A DNA stretch of 64,000 nt, from assembly GCF_040939455.1 (NCBI RefSeq), contig NC_134136.1:99808014-99872013 (forward strand). Direction: 5' to 3'. The stretch is from Microcebus murinus (lineage: Eukaryota; Chordata; Mammalia; Primates; Cheirogaleidae). Each line of letters opens with the position of its first letter. Within the stretch, counting starts at the first letter, position 1. Below the pieces are notes generated by a model that worked only from the letters and a program-made list of their open reading frames with translations, was not told the origin of the DNA and did no database searches. The position numbers were made by a program, and so were the translations under genes. This document shows positions 54,571 through 64,000 of the stretch, piece after piece.

Positions 54571-55455
54571 TTTCTCTCTCTTTTGGAGTACTCAGCAGCA
54601 ATTTGAAGCCTGCTTATTTAAATAAAGGTATGCTATATAAGGCCTATATTAAAGAAATCACAGTGTATACGAAAATAAGACTCAAGAGAGCTAGATCTTC
54701 TGGGCTTTTCTTTCATGTCTGCTCAGGTATTAAGGCCTGGTGTAATAGCAGTGTAACAACTTTATTTCAGCTCCTTCCCATAGGATTAAATGAAATTACA
54801 GCTAATGGTGCAAAAAAAAAAAAAAAAAAAGAGTAATAATTGACCTGGAGCAAAACTGAATAATTTTTCTAGATAAAGAGCCAACCAAGATTGGGTATGA
54901 GGGATGTATGTAAGGAGTCGGGGTGGGGAGGAGGAGGTCTACCAGGCAGCAGCAGCCAGGTATCATTGTCACCAAAAACCATTGTTGGGTGCCAACTGAA
55001 TAGTCAACAGCAGAAAATGGCTTCTAAAAGTAGGACACATTTTTGCCGAAGGGAATAATATTAGGTTGAGCCACATGAAATTTCCATTTTGAAGGCCAAA
55101 ACCCATCAAATATTGGCAATTTCAAATGATTCAACCTAACATTTTATCCATTAAGAAGACAAACATTGGAACAAGTTGCTACAGGGAGGCTGTGGGGTTT
55201 TATTGCTGAAAGTATTTGATAAGAGTCTAGACAATTATTTATCCTGGGTGATTTAGATAGACATTAAGTTTCCTGAAAGCAGGGGATGGGTGAGATAATC
55301 TGTCAAGATTAATTTACCTGTTTCCTTGAGGAGAATGACTCTGTTCTCCTAGGATGCTAATGGAAACTGTGGGTAGAATCTGGGCATTTATAGAAAAAAA
55401 TCCATCTGTATTTTCCTTCTCCACTATTTGTTGTGGGGGCATTTCATCAGATCAA
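54571..55455. other. Unassigned sequence with an A19 tract
   Basis: An uninterrupted A-run at 54812-54830 has no recognised SINE or polyadenylation signal immediately upstream. No gene found. Confidence 0.45.
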
Positions 55456-55690
55456 GATTCCTCAGTCTTGGCGCTAATGACATGGGGGCTGGAGAATTCT
55501 TTGTTGAGAGGTTGTCCTGTGCATTGTAGGATGTTCAGCAGCATCCCTGGCCTTGACCTGCAAGATGCCAGTAGCACCCTTCTACTCTGTTGTAAAACTC
55601 CAAAATATCTCCAAGCATTGCCAAATGTTCCCAGGGGTGGGGATGGGGGGCAGGGGGCAAAATCAACCCTAATTGAGAACCACTGCTCTA
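55456..55690 (-). mobile_element. MER20 (hAT-Charlie) element
   Basis: Antisense MER20: 'gttgtcctgtgcattgtagg', 'atgttcagcagcatccctgg', 'gatgccagtagcacccttct', 'caagcattgccaaatgttcc', a G-rich block, and the end 'cctaattgagaaccactg'. The G-rich block at 55634-55657 (GGGG-T-GGGG-AT-GGGGGG-CA-GGGGG) also meets the G4 pattern. Confidence 0.85.
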
Positions 55691-55844
55691 AGCAGCCCCC
55701 AACCTGAGAACTTGTCTAATCAGTTCCTGAAAAATGTAAGGCCTGATACTCTACCTGCCCTATCTCCTTTTCCTGCCCTGGCATCCACCCCTTGGCTGCT
55801 CTTGGGCATTTTCATTGAGGCAACAGGCTTACAGATTCTGAAAT
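55691..55844. other. Unassigned sequence between two hAT elements
   Basis: No feature recognised. Confidence 0.4.
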
Positions 55845-55852
55845 GCTTAGAG

Positions 55853-56171
55853 CAGTAGTCCCCAACCTTTTTGGTACCAGGGACCAGTTTCATGGAAGAT
55901 AATTTTTCCATGGATGGGGAAGGGGTGAGTGGCTGAGGGGGCAGGCGGAACTCAGGCAGTGATGCGAGCGGTGGGGAGCAGCTGTAAATATAGATGAAGC
56001 TTCACTTGCTCACTTGCCCACCACTCACCTCCTGCTGTGCACCACCCCCCAAGTTTCATGGAAGACAATTTTTCCATGGATTTTGGGGTGGGAGTGGTGG
56101 AGCTCTGTGGCCCAGTCCCTAACAGGCTGAGGACTGGTACCAGTCCACAGCCTGGGAGTTGGGAACTGCAG
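55853..56171. mobile_element. MER30-like (hAT-Charlie) element
   Basis: 'agtagtccccaacctttttg', 'gtaccagggaccagtttcat', 'ggaagataatttttccatgg', 'gatgaagcttcacttgctca', 'ctcacctcctgctgtgcacc', and near the right end 'gactggtaccagtccacagc'. It is flanked by GCTTAGAG (55845-55852) and ACTTAGAG (56172-56179), one mismatch in eight. The block 'tttcatggaagacaattttt' recurs near 56055 as an internal repeat, and the consensus interior is partly missing. Confidence 0.8.
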
Positions 56172-56179
56172 ACTTAGAG

Positions 56180-57254
56180 GCTATTCTGGCCTTTTCAAGG
56201 AAAAAAGCTTGAGCTTTTTTTAAAATTTAAATTTCCAGTGGCAAATCTGGTTATCATCATTTTTGTCACTGTCATCTATCATATATTGCATTCTGAAGCT
56301 CTGGGACAAGGCATTATTGCTTGTTTCTACTTGTCATCTGTGTAATGTGAACCTGCTCAATCAAGTCACTGCCATACCGTTTAGTGATGGAGCAATCTCT
56401 GCTAGCTGTACCCACAAAGGGCTCATGGATATGCAAAGAACTGGGGGAGAATCTGCTTGTAAGTTGCATGCAGGTACACATGGGGTGTTCTGGGGTGTTC
56501 TCAATTTAAGCCTTTATTGTTTCTATCTTGAGGCTAACCTTTTCTGAATGTTCTCTGTTACTCACTGGCCCAAGTGGACTTAGGTTAGACAGTTAAATGT
56601 AGACAGTTAAATGACCCTGTTACTGAGCCCTGGAGAGGAGATGGTTGTATGCTCCCAAGCAGTTGAAAACCTCTTTTATTGTCCTTCCCAGCTGGAGTTG
56701 ACATAGTGCTTCCTTTCTTCTCCCACTGCAGATCTTCATTCAGCTTCCAGGTTCAGGAGAAGATGCTCTCGGAGAGTCACTGAGGGGCTGTGTGGCTTTA
56801 AGTTGGTGAAGGTGTGTCTAGACCTCTGGGGGCATCTGTCTGTGCATGCTGGAGCCCGAGGAAGGTCTGAGGGTCAAGTATGTCAATAACCCTATGGTGA
56901 CTGCTGCTACTGTGAATAGAAGAAAGTGCAGCTTTTCTTCCTCACTGTCTTTCAGGAGCACCTCATATACTGAGGGCAGGGAAGGAAAGTGTTGCTTGAA
57001 CAAAAGCTGGCTCAGAGGGTGAGCAGGGACCATGAAAAAGGCTGGCTGCTGATTATTTTTTCTGTGCTGCTGAAATAAAAACAATTTCCGTGCTCTGTGC
57101 AAAAGCATAGCAGTGCTGACAGCTGAGAATATATGTGTGAATACTTTGAAGGCAGCAGAACACCATATCAGGAAGAGTCAAACCTTCATTTAGAGGTCAT
57201 TTATGCAGCAATCTTGAATGATGTCCTCCTGCACCACTTCACCTTTTACATCAG
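56180..57254. other. Unassigned sequence
   Basis: No gene or named repeat. 'agacagttaaatg' is duplicated at about 56588 and 56601. The 96-codon minus-strand frame at 56818-57108 has no recognisable domain. Confidence 0.45.
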
Positions 57255-57435
57255 AGGTTCCAGCCCTGGCTGCACATTTGAATCACCTGGAGAGCTGGTA
57301 AATAATTTGGATGCCTGATCCCCACCTCATTCTAATTAAATCTGAATCTCTGGTGATGGGCCAGCCTGGGCATTAGTCATTTTAAAGTTCCTCAAATGAT
57401 TTAGATGTGCAGCCAGGGTTAAGACTGTCAGGCTT
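57255..57435. mobile_element. hAT-type nonautonomous relic (unnamed)
   Basis: The inverted ends are still visible: 'ccctggctgcacatttgaat' on the left and 'gatgtgcagccagggttaag' on the right. The interior is 'aattaaatctgaatctctgg'. Same element type as the relics at 38262 and 40715. Confidence 0.65.
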
Positions 57436-57480
57436 TTTTTTTTTAAACATCCCCACAAGATTCTCCCATTTCTTTTAGTC

Positions 57481-57668
57481 AGTGGTTCTTACACTTGTGT
57501 GTGTGTCAAAATCCTCTGGAAGGCTTCTTAAAATCAATTGCTGGGCATCATCCCCAGAGTTTCTTATTCAGTAGGTCTGGAGTGAGGCCAGAGAATTTGC
57601 ATCTTTAGCAAACTCCCAGGTGATGCTGATGCTGCCAGACCTGGGACCACATTTTGAGAACCACTGCT
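57481..57668 (+). mobile_element. MER5A (hAT-Charlie)
   Basis: 'agtggttcttacacttgtgt', 'caaaatcctctggaaggctt', 'cagagtttcttattcagtag', 'agagaatttgcatctttagc', 'ccaggtgatgctgatgctgc' and 'acattttgagaaccactg' make a complete MER5A. Confidence 0.92.
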
Positions 57669-57705
57669 CTATCTCTGTTGGCTTCTTGCATTAAGAATTT
57701 TTTTA

Positions 57706-58037
<332 letters not shown>

Positions 58038-58050
58038 AAGAATTTTTTTA

Positions 58051-58698
58051 ACAGTGTCCTTTGTCCTTGCTTTTCATCGCTACCACATTTTTCTCTCATT
58101 TCTTCCTCTTTTGCAATGTTAAACTCTTTATTTTTAATTCTCATTCATTCATCCATCTATCTATAGGCAAATCCCAGGCACCTGATACATGTCAGTGGGC
58201 AGTCTTCCTGTCTTTTTCTTACCATTAAGCCTCTTGTTTCAGCCATGGACGCTATTGGCAATAGCTGCTTTTCTGCCCCCATTGCTATTTTTAGTTTTGT
58301 CTTTGCCTTTGGGGGTTAATTTTGACATCAGCATGCATTTCAGTTTGGCACTTATAGTTACCTATTGAGTTTAGGATTTTCTTATTTCTTTGGAGACATA
58401 TTTACTTCCTTCATCTCTCTTCACTTAGCTATTTGTAAGGAAAATAGCTTACAAATGATGGTCTATAGTCAACCAACAATGCTGGGGCAGGGAAAACCTT
58501 CCTGAAATGTGCATTCCATCTCCATTGTTCTAGATCCTTTGCTCTTAGACATGGAATGGTAGATAGGGTGGGTGAGAGTGGAAGTACTTGTTCTAATTTG
58601 TGATGCTCTTATTTCTTTGTTTCTCTACTCACTGATTCTCATGGGCTAGGGATCCACTTAGCAAAAAGCCTTCTATTCCACTGTTGATTCTTCATGGC
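58051..58698. other. Unassigned sequence
   Basis: No gene or named repeat. Confidence 0.45.
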
Positions 58699-59379
58699 TG
58701 TATTAGTTTTGTATTACTTTAAAACAAATTACCAAAATTTAGAGGCTTAAAAAAAAGCCATTTATTATATTAAAGTTACTGGAAGTCAGAAGTCTGGGCA
58801 CAGATTAGCTGAGTTCTCTGATCTGGGTCTCACAAGCCTGAAGTCAAAGTGTCAGCCAGGCTGAGTTCTTATCTGGTGACTTCACTAGGGAAGGATCCAC
58901 TTCCAAACTCATGTGGTTGTTAGTAGAATTCATTTCCTTGAGGCTGTAGAATTCATGGAAGCTTGCTTCTTCAAAGTGAGCAATGGAGCCCACTTTTCAA
59001 GAGACAGTTCTAAAGCGAGTAGCTCAAGCATCTTCTGTTCCAAAGAATCCAACCAGTGGGCCAATCATTTCAAATCAACTCTCTTCTGGATTTAGTAGCA
59101 TTTTGTTTTTATTGTGCAATTTTTCTCTGAGGTCTCTGTTGCTTCAAGTCTCTGAATCCAAGACCCTTTTAAAACAAACCACCTGATTAGGTCAGACCCA
59201 TCCAGGGTAATCTCCCTTTTGATTAATGAAGTCAACTGAATAGGGACTTTAATTATATCTGAAAAATCCCTCCACCATTGCCATGTGCTATTGATTATTT
59301 GCAGTTTATAGGTCCTGCCCATGCTCAAGGGGAAGGGATATAGGTCATTGGGAGTCATCTTAGAATTTTGCCTACCACA
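58699..59379 (-). mobile_element. MLT1-type (ERVL-MaLR) solo LTR with foreign internal segment
   Basis: Antisense MaLR LTR: starts tgtattagttttgtattac, then 'gggcacagattagctgagtt', 'gaaggatccacttccaaact', 'catgtggttgttagtagaat', and after the internal segment 'ttgcttcaagtctctgaatc', 'cacctgattaggtcagaccc', 'agtcaactgaatagggactt', 'ctgcccatgctcaaggggaa', ending cttagaattttgcctaccaca. Flanking 5-mers ATGGC and AAGGC differ by one base. The middle, 58988-59135, is not MaLR-like and is duplicated at 60207-60354. Confidence 0.75.
58988..59135 (+). repeat. 148-bp dispersed duplication, copy A (inside LTR)
   Basis: Begins GCCCACTTTTCAAGAGACAG and ends TTTTTCTCTGAGGTCT. The copy at 60207-60354 has the same length and differs at about seven positions, about 95% identity by eye. 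It does not resemble the surrounding MLT1 sequence. Confidence 0.9.
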
Positions 59380-60206
59380 AAGGCTATAGTGAAGTGCTTA
59401 TCAAAAGCTGCAGAATTCTATAGGTACTGTAGAACTATACCTCCAAGGCCACATCACTACATTCAGATAAATGCCTTATGGGTAAAGCTTCTTGAGCACA
59501 GTGTGGGAAGTAGTCCTATAACTCATGGAAAGTAATTGGTTTGGCAAGAGCATAGTTTTTCCCTTTTACAATAAAGCTGCCTCTTGATTTATTCTTCTGT
59601 GCTGCATTCCATTTTTATTTCCAGTATGTTTTTTTAAATAAACCAATTATAAGTTATATTCTTGTCACCAAAGACAAAAAAGTGAACTAACCCTTAACCA
59701 TTTACTCCAAAATAAATGAGATCTTTAATCAGAAATAACAAAGCTAGTCAGACTGAAACTTATAAATCACATTTCTTTGAGTGTGTGTAACCAGCAGGGT
59801 GAGCTATTATATTAAAAACCCATCCACAAATCCCAGTCAAGAAGAAGTGCGAGAGCAACCTTACCTAAACCAACCGGGAAGCATTAGCAGTCCTAGAGTT
59901 GCCATTCTCTAGCAGCTTGGGAATGTCCTTCCATGTTCTAGACCCATGTGTGGCCTGACCAATGTAAAACGTGATGAGCTTTCATGCTGTTGGCACTGAG
60001 GATAACATCTTTCTTTGGTTTGTCCAGGAAAAGTTGTCAGAAGGGCTGAGTAAGAGTCAAATGTTGATAGGGGGGAAAACAGAGAGGTGAGGAAGAGTTG
60101 TGGTGGACAGGCAGGCAGGGTGGGGTGGAGGAGAAGGGGAGTGGTGTGGTGATATGGTTACGAAGGGTAGGGCCAATGAGCTCCATCAATTCCAGCTTTC
60201 CAGGCA
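59380..60206. other. Unassigned sequence
   Basis: No gene or named repeat. G-rich stretch at about 60110-60146. Confidence 0.45.
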
Positions 60207-60354
60207 GCCCATTTTTCAAGAGACAGTTCTAAAGTGAGCAGCTCGAGCATCTTCTGTTCCAAAGAATCCAACCAATGGGCCAGTCATTTCAAATCAACTC
60301 TCTTCTGGATTTAGTAGCATTTTGTTTTTATTGTGCAATTTTTCTCTGTGGTCT
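60207..60354 (+). repeat. 148-bp dispersed duplication, copy B
   Basis: Begins GCCCATTTTTCAAGAGACAG and ends TTTTCTCTGTGGTCT. Same orientation as copy A, 1.2 kb apart. Neither copy has a poly(A) tail, terminal inverted repeats or an obvious target duplication, so this is not an ordinary transposon insertion. Confidence 0.9.
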
Positions 60355-61399
60355 GAAAGCTAAGATCCTATTGTATCATGTAACTCAGTAATATGAACTA
60401 CGTTTAGTAGTGTTTTTCATGAATCTCTGGACAAAATCCTCTTCCAAATGCTATTGGAAAAAGTGGGTAGATCAGTAATGCAAGATATTGTCCTAAAACA
60501 TGTAAAATAGATTCTGATCCTTAGGTAAAGACATTAAATTACAATGAAATCCTATCAAAGGACACTGGAGTCTTATGTATAGGTACATAAGAAAGCTTTA
60601 AGAAAGCTTTATGAACCTCCAATCTAATGATTATTTATTAATCTTACCAAAGAATCCTTTGTTGTTCAAAAGGATTCACTCAAGGGTTCCTTTAAATAGT
60701 GCCTTTAAATGTTTGTTTATAAACTATTAACTACTTGACATAGAAGCAGGGAAACTTAAACTGTTGGGAGCCACCGCCAGTTGAAGATTAATCCAAAATG
60801 TAGATAAAGCCACTCTCTGATTATAATGTAAGTCAATGAGAAAATATAATTAAATTTATAAAAATTTAATCACCACAGAACTCTTCAGGAGCATATCTTT
60901 TGCAAGAAAGGAGGTACACCTGTGGAGTATCTCTCTCTATCGGGCCTGAAAATCCTTCTAAAAGTCATCATCCCACAAATCTCTACTCAGCCCACGCAGT
61001 TCTCATGAGCCTTGCTCACATTTGCCAAGACTTCACTGCTTTGCATTTTGCTTCCTTCACAGTGCCTGGCAGACCGCCTGGATCACAACAGGCTCCCTGG
61101 TGGGTATTTGCTGATTTGATGTGAGACATTTCTTCAACACTAGGCCAAGATATGGACATCACACATATGGCTTGTGTAGGGTTGTAATAAGTCCTGCTAT
61201 GATTTCCAAAGTCATTTTTGAAGCAGTGGTGAGGATTTACACCTCTGGGCTGAGAGAATATAAACATCGACCTGAACTTCATAAATCCAAAGTTCTCCTC
61301 TCAAGGACAGTTCCCACAGAACTTCAACCCAAGTAAAGTAGAAGGGAAGGCAGATTCTTCTGTTTATTCATTGTGTTTTCACTCATTTATTTTTGTTTT
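60355..61399. other. Unassigned sequence
   Basis: No gene or named repeat. Short overlapping frames at 60900-61336 have no domain. Confidence 0.45.
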
Positions 61400-61469
61400 T
61401 TACTGGAAAAACACAGAAAACAGGATAAAACAAATATAGAACTTAATGAATTATTGTAAGGTCAATACA
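61400..61469 (+). mobile_element. Old L1-like repeat, left part (split)
   Basis: 'gaacttaatgaattattgta' and 'aggtcaatacac' are continued after the young L1 by 'tcacccaagttaagaaatag', 'agaagccccaaggccaacca'. In order these match an old L1M-like region known across mammals. Confidence 0.5.
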
Positions 61470-61540
61470 CTTTTTTTTTTTTGTTTATTTGGTATATCTT
61501 TATTTCACCTTCATTTTTGAAATGTAGTTTTTTTTTTTTT
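61470..61540 (-). mobile_element. L1 3' transduction: two A-tails around 45 bp
   Basis: On the minus (L1 sense) strand the L1 ends in an A-tail (61540-61528). This is followed by 45 non-L1 bases (61527-61483) that contain AATAAA (61504-61499), and then a second A-tail (61482-61471). The AATAAA sits 16 bases before the second tail. This is the layout of read-through past the L1's own polyadenylation site, followed by insertion of the longer transcript. Confidence 0.65.
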
Positions 61541-62147
61541 ATTTTGGCATATTATGGGGGTACAGATTTTAAGGTTTCAATAAATGCCCATTTCCCCCCC
61601 TCCCCCCAAAAGTCTGAGTCTCCATCATGACCATCCCCCAGATGGTGCACATCTCACTCATTATGTATGTATATACCCGTCCCCCTCCCCCCTCCCACCT
61701 CCCCAATACCCTATTACTGTAGCACCCATGTGTCCACTTAGGTGCTAGTCAGTTAATACCAGTTTTCTGGAGAATATATCTGGTGCTTGTTTTTCCATTC
61801 TTGGGATACTTCACTTAGTAGTATGGGTTCCAGCTCTAACCAGGAAAATATAAGATGTGCTATATCACCATTGTTTCTTAGAGCTGAATAGTACTCCATG
61901 GTATACATATACCACATTTTATTAATCCATTCTTTGATTGATGGGCACTTGGGCTGTTTCCACAGCCTTGCAATTATGAATTGTGCTGCTATAAACATTC
62001 GAGTGCAGGTGTCTTTTTTGTAGAGTGTCACTGGATCATTTGGGTAGATGCCCAGCAATGGGATTGCTGGATCAAATGGTAGATTCAGTTGTATCGCTTT
62101 AAGGTATCTCCATATTGCTTTCCACAGAGGTTGAACTAGTTTGCAGT
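61541..62147 (-). mobile_element. 5'-truncated lineage-type L1 (3' UTR plus ORF2 end)
   Basis: 3' UTR at 61541-61752 (includes the C-rich tract 61676-61704, a G4-prone tract on the sense strand, and 'cagatggtgcacatctcact'). The ORF2 C-terminus is open from about 62147 to the stop at 61753: blocks DCKLVQPLWKAIWRYL, PFDPAIPLLGIYP, CTRMFIAAQFIIA, MYTMEYYSALRN, ending SPENWY. The frame is intact over this part, which suggests a fairly young insertion. It lacks the endonuclease and RT domains and cannot be active. Confidence 0.9.
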
Positions 62148-62430
62148 CCCAAATGTCACCCAAGTTAAGAAATAGAATCTTATCAGTCACCTAAGAAGCC
62201 CCAAGGCCAACCAAGTGTCCTATTCCAACTTCAATCATATCTCTCCTCCCTGTTGGACTTTTATAATAATCACTTTCTTCTATTGCTTTATAGTTTCATC
62301 ACCCAACTGTGAATCCTTAAACACTATTGTTTAGTTTTGCCTATTTTTTAAAAAAGGTCTTCTTAATGTATTATGATACAAAGTTTCTCCCCTCCATCCC
62401 TGCCTTTTTTCCTGGAAATTTATTCATTGA
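62148..62430 (+). mobile_element. Old L1-like repeat, right part
   Basis: 'tcacccaagttaagaaatag', 'tcttctattgctttatagtt', 'catcacccaactgtgaatcc' and 'gtttagttttgcctattttt' continue the old element split by the young L1. Confidence 0.55.
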
Positions 62431-62555
62431 AGAATATGGGTCATTTGATCTGTCATGTTTCCTATAGTCTGTATTTTGCTGATTACACCCATGGGGTTTA
62501 GTTTAACACATTCCTCTGTCCTCTGTTTTGCTTGTGGAATAGTAGTTGCATCTAG

Positions 62556-62770
62556 AGCAATGGTTTTCAGCCAGGGGTGATTTTCAGGAGACATTTGGCA
62601 GTGTTTGGAGACATTTTTGATTTTTACAATGAGGTGGGTGATGCTACTGGCATCTGATGGGTAGAGGCCAGGGATAGTGTTAAATATCTTACAATGCACA
62701 GGACAGTCCCCTACAGGAAAGCATTATCCAACTCCAAATGTCATTAATGCTGAGGTTAAGAATCCCCAAT
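62556..62770 (+). mobile_element. MER20 (hAT-Charlie) element
   Basis: 'gcaatggttttcagccaggg', 'gacatttggcagtgtttgga', 'gctactggcatctgatgggt', 'agaggccagggatagtgtta', 'cttacaatgcacaggacagt', 'ttaatgctgaggttaagaat'. A complete, moderately diverged MER20. Confidence 0.92.
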
Positions 62771-63084
62771 CTAGAGGTTTGTTCAGATTCAAGTTCAATT
62801 TTTTTGACAAGACTATAGATGGTGTGATTCATCAGCAGGCACATAATGTCTGGATGTCTCTATTTTTGTGATGCTAACAGCCTTTGATGCTCAATGCTTA
62901 GATTAGTAGTTGCAAAATAGTGATGGTCTAATTCTCTAATTAGAGAATTTCTACTTCATTTGTTAGTTGGAATACTTCAATAAAAGACCCTTCTGTTCAT
63001 CTAGCATTTTGTTACCCAGTGACACAGTTAATATTAGAAAGGCAGGATAAATACTTCAGTGTTATGGGCAAAAGACTAGGCTTT
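62771..63084. other. Unassigned sequence
   Basis: No gene or named repeat. A palindromic 'ctaattctctaattagagaa' lies near 62929. Confidence 0.45.
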
Positions 63085-63245
63085 AAAAGAAGGTATGAGG
63101 GTCAAATCTTGACTCCTGTATTCACTAGATGTATGATATTGGACACATTATTTAAACCGTTTGCATCTCACTTTCTGCATCAGCAAAGTAGGGATGATAA
63201 TATCTACCTTATAGAGTTTAAGTGAAGATAAAATGAGATAACATT
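63085..63245 (+). repeat. MIR SINE
   Basis: 'gtcaaatcttgactcctgta', 'tgtatgatattggacacatt', 'gcatctcactttctgcatca', 'gtagggatgataatatctac', 'gaagataaaatgagataaca' follow sense MIR. Confidence 0.75.
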
Positions 63246-64000
63246 TATTCCTTGATTAATTCAACAAATACTGTCTATTCTATACTAGGTACTGTTCTGG
63301 GTCCTGGGTAGATATTAATGCACAGTTAAAATACTCTGTCATCATGGAGTTTTTATTCTGGTGGGGTAAAAAGACAAACAAATGCATTTATGAAATAGTA
63401 TGTCTGATGGTGAAAACTGTTATGGATAAAAGTAAAACAGTACAGGGTGAATGCTAGAATTTTCTCAGGATTTAAATAGGGTGGTCAGGAAAGATTTTAT
63501 TGAGATGATTACATTTGAGCAAAGATCTTAAAAGGGTGAAGAAGCAAACAGTGGATATCTGGACAAAGAGCATTCCAGCAAGAGGGAATAGCAAGTGCAA
63601 AGGCCTTGATGTATGCTGTGTTCAGAGAACAAGGAGGATAATGTGATTCAAGTGGAGTGAGTGGGGGAACATAGAGCTAAAGTCAGAGAGGTGTCTATGG
63701 GGAGGTATTATAAGATCTTGGCTTCTGAAAGAACTTCAGCTTTTATTCGGAATGAGATAGGAAGCCATTGGACGGTCTGAAGCAGAAGAATGGCATAAAT
63801 TACTCTTTGAAGAGGATCTGGCAAGAGATAATGGTGGCTTAGACAATGAAGTGGTCAGATGCAGAGTGGCCAGATTTAAAGGTAGAGTCAAGGGGATTTG
63901 CTGATGAATTGGGTATGAGGGGCTAGAGAGGAGAGGATCCAAGGATTACTCTGAGTTTTTTTTTTTTTTTTTTTGAATGAGCAATTGGATTGATGGAATT
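63246..64000 (-). mobile_element. Long L2 LINE 3' region, runs off the window
   Basis: About 755 bases of antisense L2 in consensus order: 'aattcaacaaatactgtcta', 'taggtactgttctgggtcct', 'tcatcatggagtttttattc', 'aaagagcattccagcaagag', 'gcaagtgcaaaggccttgat', 'aggaagccattggacggtct', 'gagataatggtggcttagac', 'gatttgctgatgaattgggt', then 'gagcaattggattgatgg' at the edge. The T-run at 63956-63974 interrupts it where the consensus has only a short T-run, probably an expansion. Confidence 0.88.

Noticed and set aside
55354..55707. 117-codon frame
   Set aside because: Mostly within the MER20 element, which is non-coding.
62929..62948. Palindrome ctaattctctaattagagaa considered as a hairpin RNA or operator
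   Set aside because: Short AT-rich palindromes are common by chance, and there is no further structure around it.

Overview
This window is non-coding primate DNA. The two best-preserved plus-strand Alu dimers (11694-12027, 57706-58037) carry a linker and right-arm pattern (a ctataaatagaaag stretch, an attggccaact stretch, and a ctaggctgacgcca stretch) that I associate with strepsirrhine Alus. Together with L1 3' ends that do not look like human L1PA, this points to a lemur-like strepsirrhine. The assignment is from memory of these families, without a database search. I found no supportable host protein-coding exon, CpG island, functional RNA gene, CRISPR array or operon. The window reads as intergenic or deep-intronic sequence.

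Layout. 0-14 kb: mostly unassigned sequence with MIR, L2, MLT1-type LTR and L1M relics, one (TG)n microsatellite and one lineage-type Alu; a very good CTCF-like motif lies at 863-876. 14-19 kb: an old antisense L1M, interrupted by younger L1 pieces in head-to-head orientation and by an Alu. 19-27 kb: L2 relics, unassigned sequence and an Alu. 27-32 kb: a 4.9-kb antisense L1 block whose ORF2 is broken, with a mutated reverse-transcriptase catalytic motif and a junction that skips ORF1. 32-41 kb: a zone rich in hAT relics (MER5A-like), including a 193-bp hAT miniature element with a perfect 8-bp target duplication, plus two Alus. 41-48 kb: mainly non-repetitive, AT-rich sequence that may hold conserved non-coding elements. 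48-52 kb: a four-level nest (old repeat, MLT1 LTR, MST-like LTR, tRNA-Glu/Alu composite) and a long L2 carrying a ~100-bp L1 tail. 52-64 kb: MIR, MER20, MER30-like and MER5A elements, a young Alu, an MLT1-type LTR containing a 148-bp segment duplicated 1.2 kb away, a 5'-truncated L1 with a probable 3' transduction, and a long antisense L2 running off the right edge.

No new gene system is visible. The most informative observations are about retrotransposition: the tRNA-Glu/Alu composite sharing one 16-bp duplication, the probable L1 3' transduction, the dispersed 148-bp duplication, and the well-preserved hAT element. Family names are recognised by eye. Boundaries marked by target-site duplications are good to a base or two; other boundaries are approximate (about 10-30 bases).
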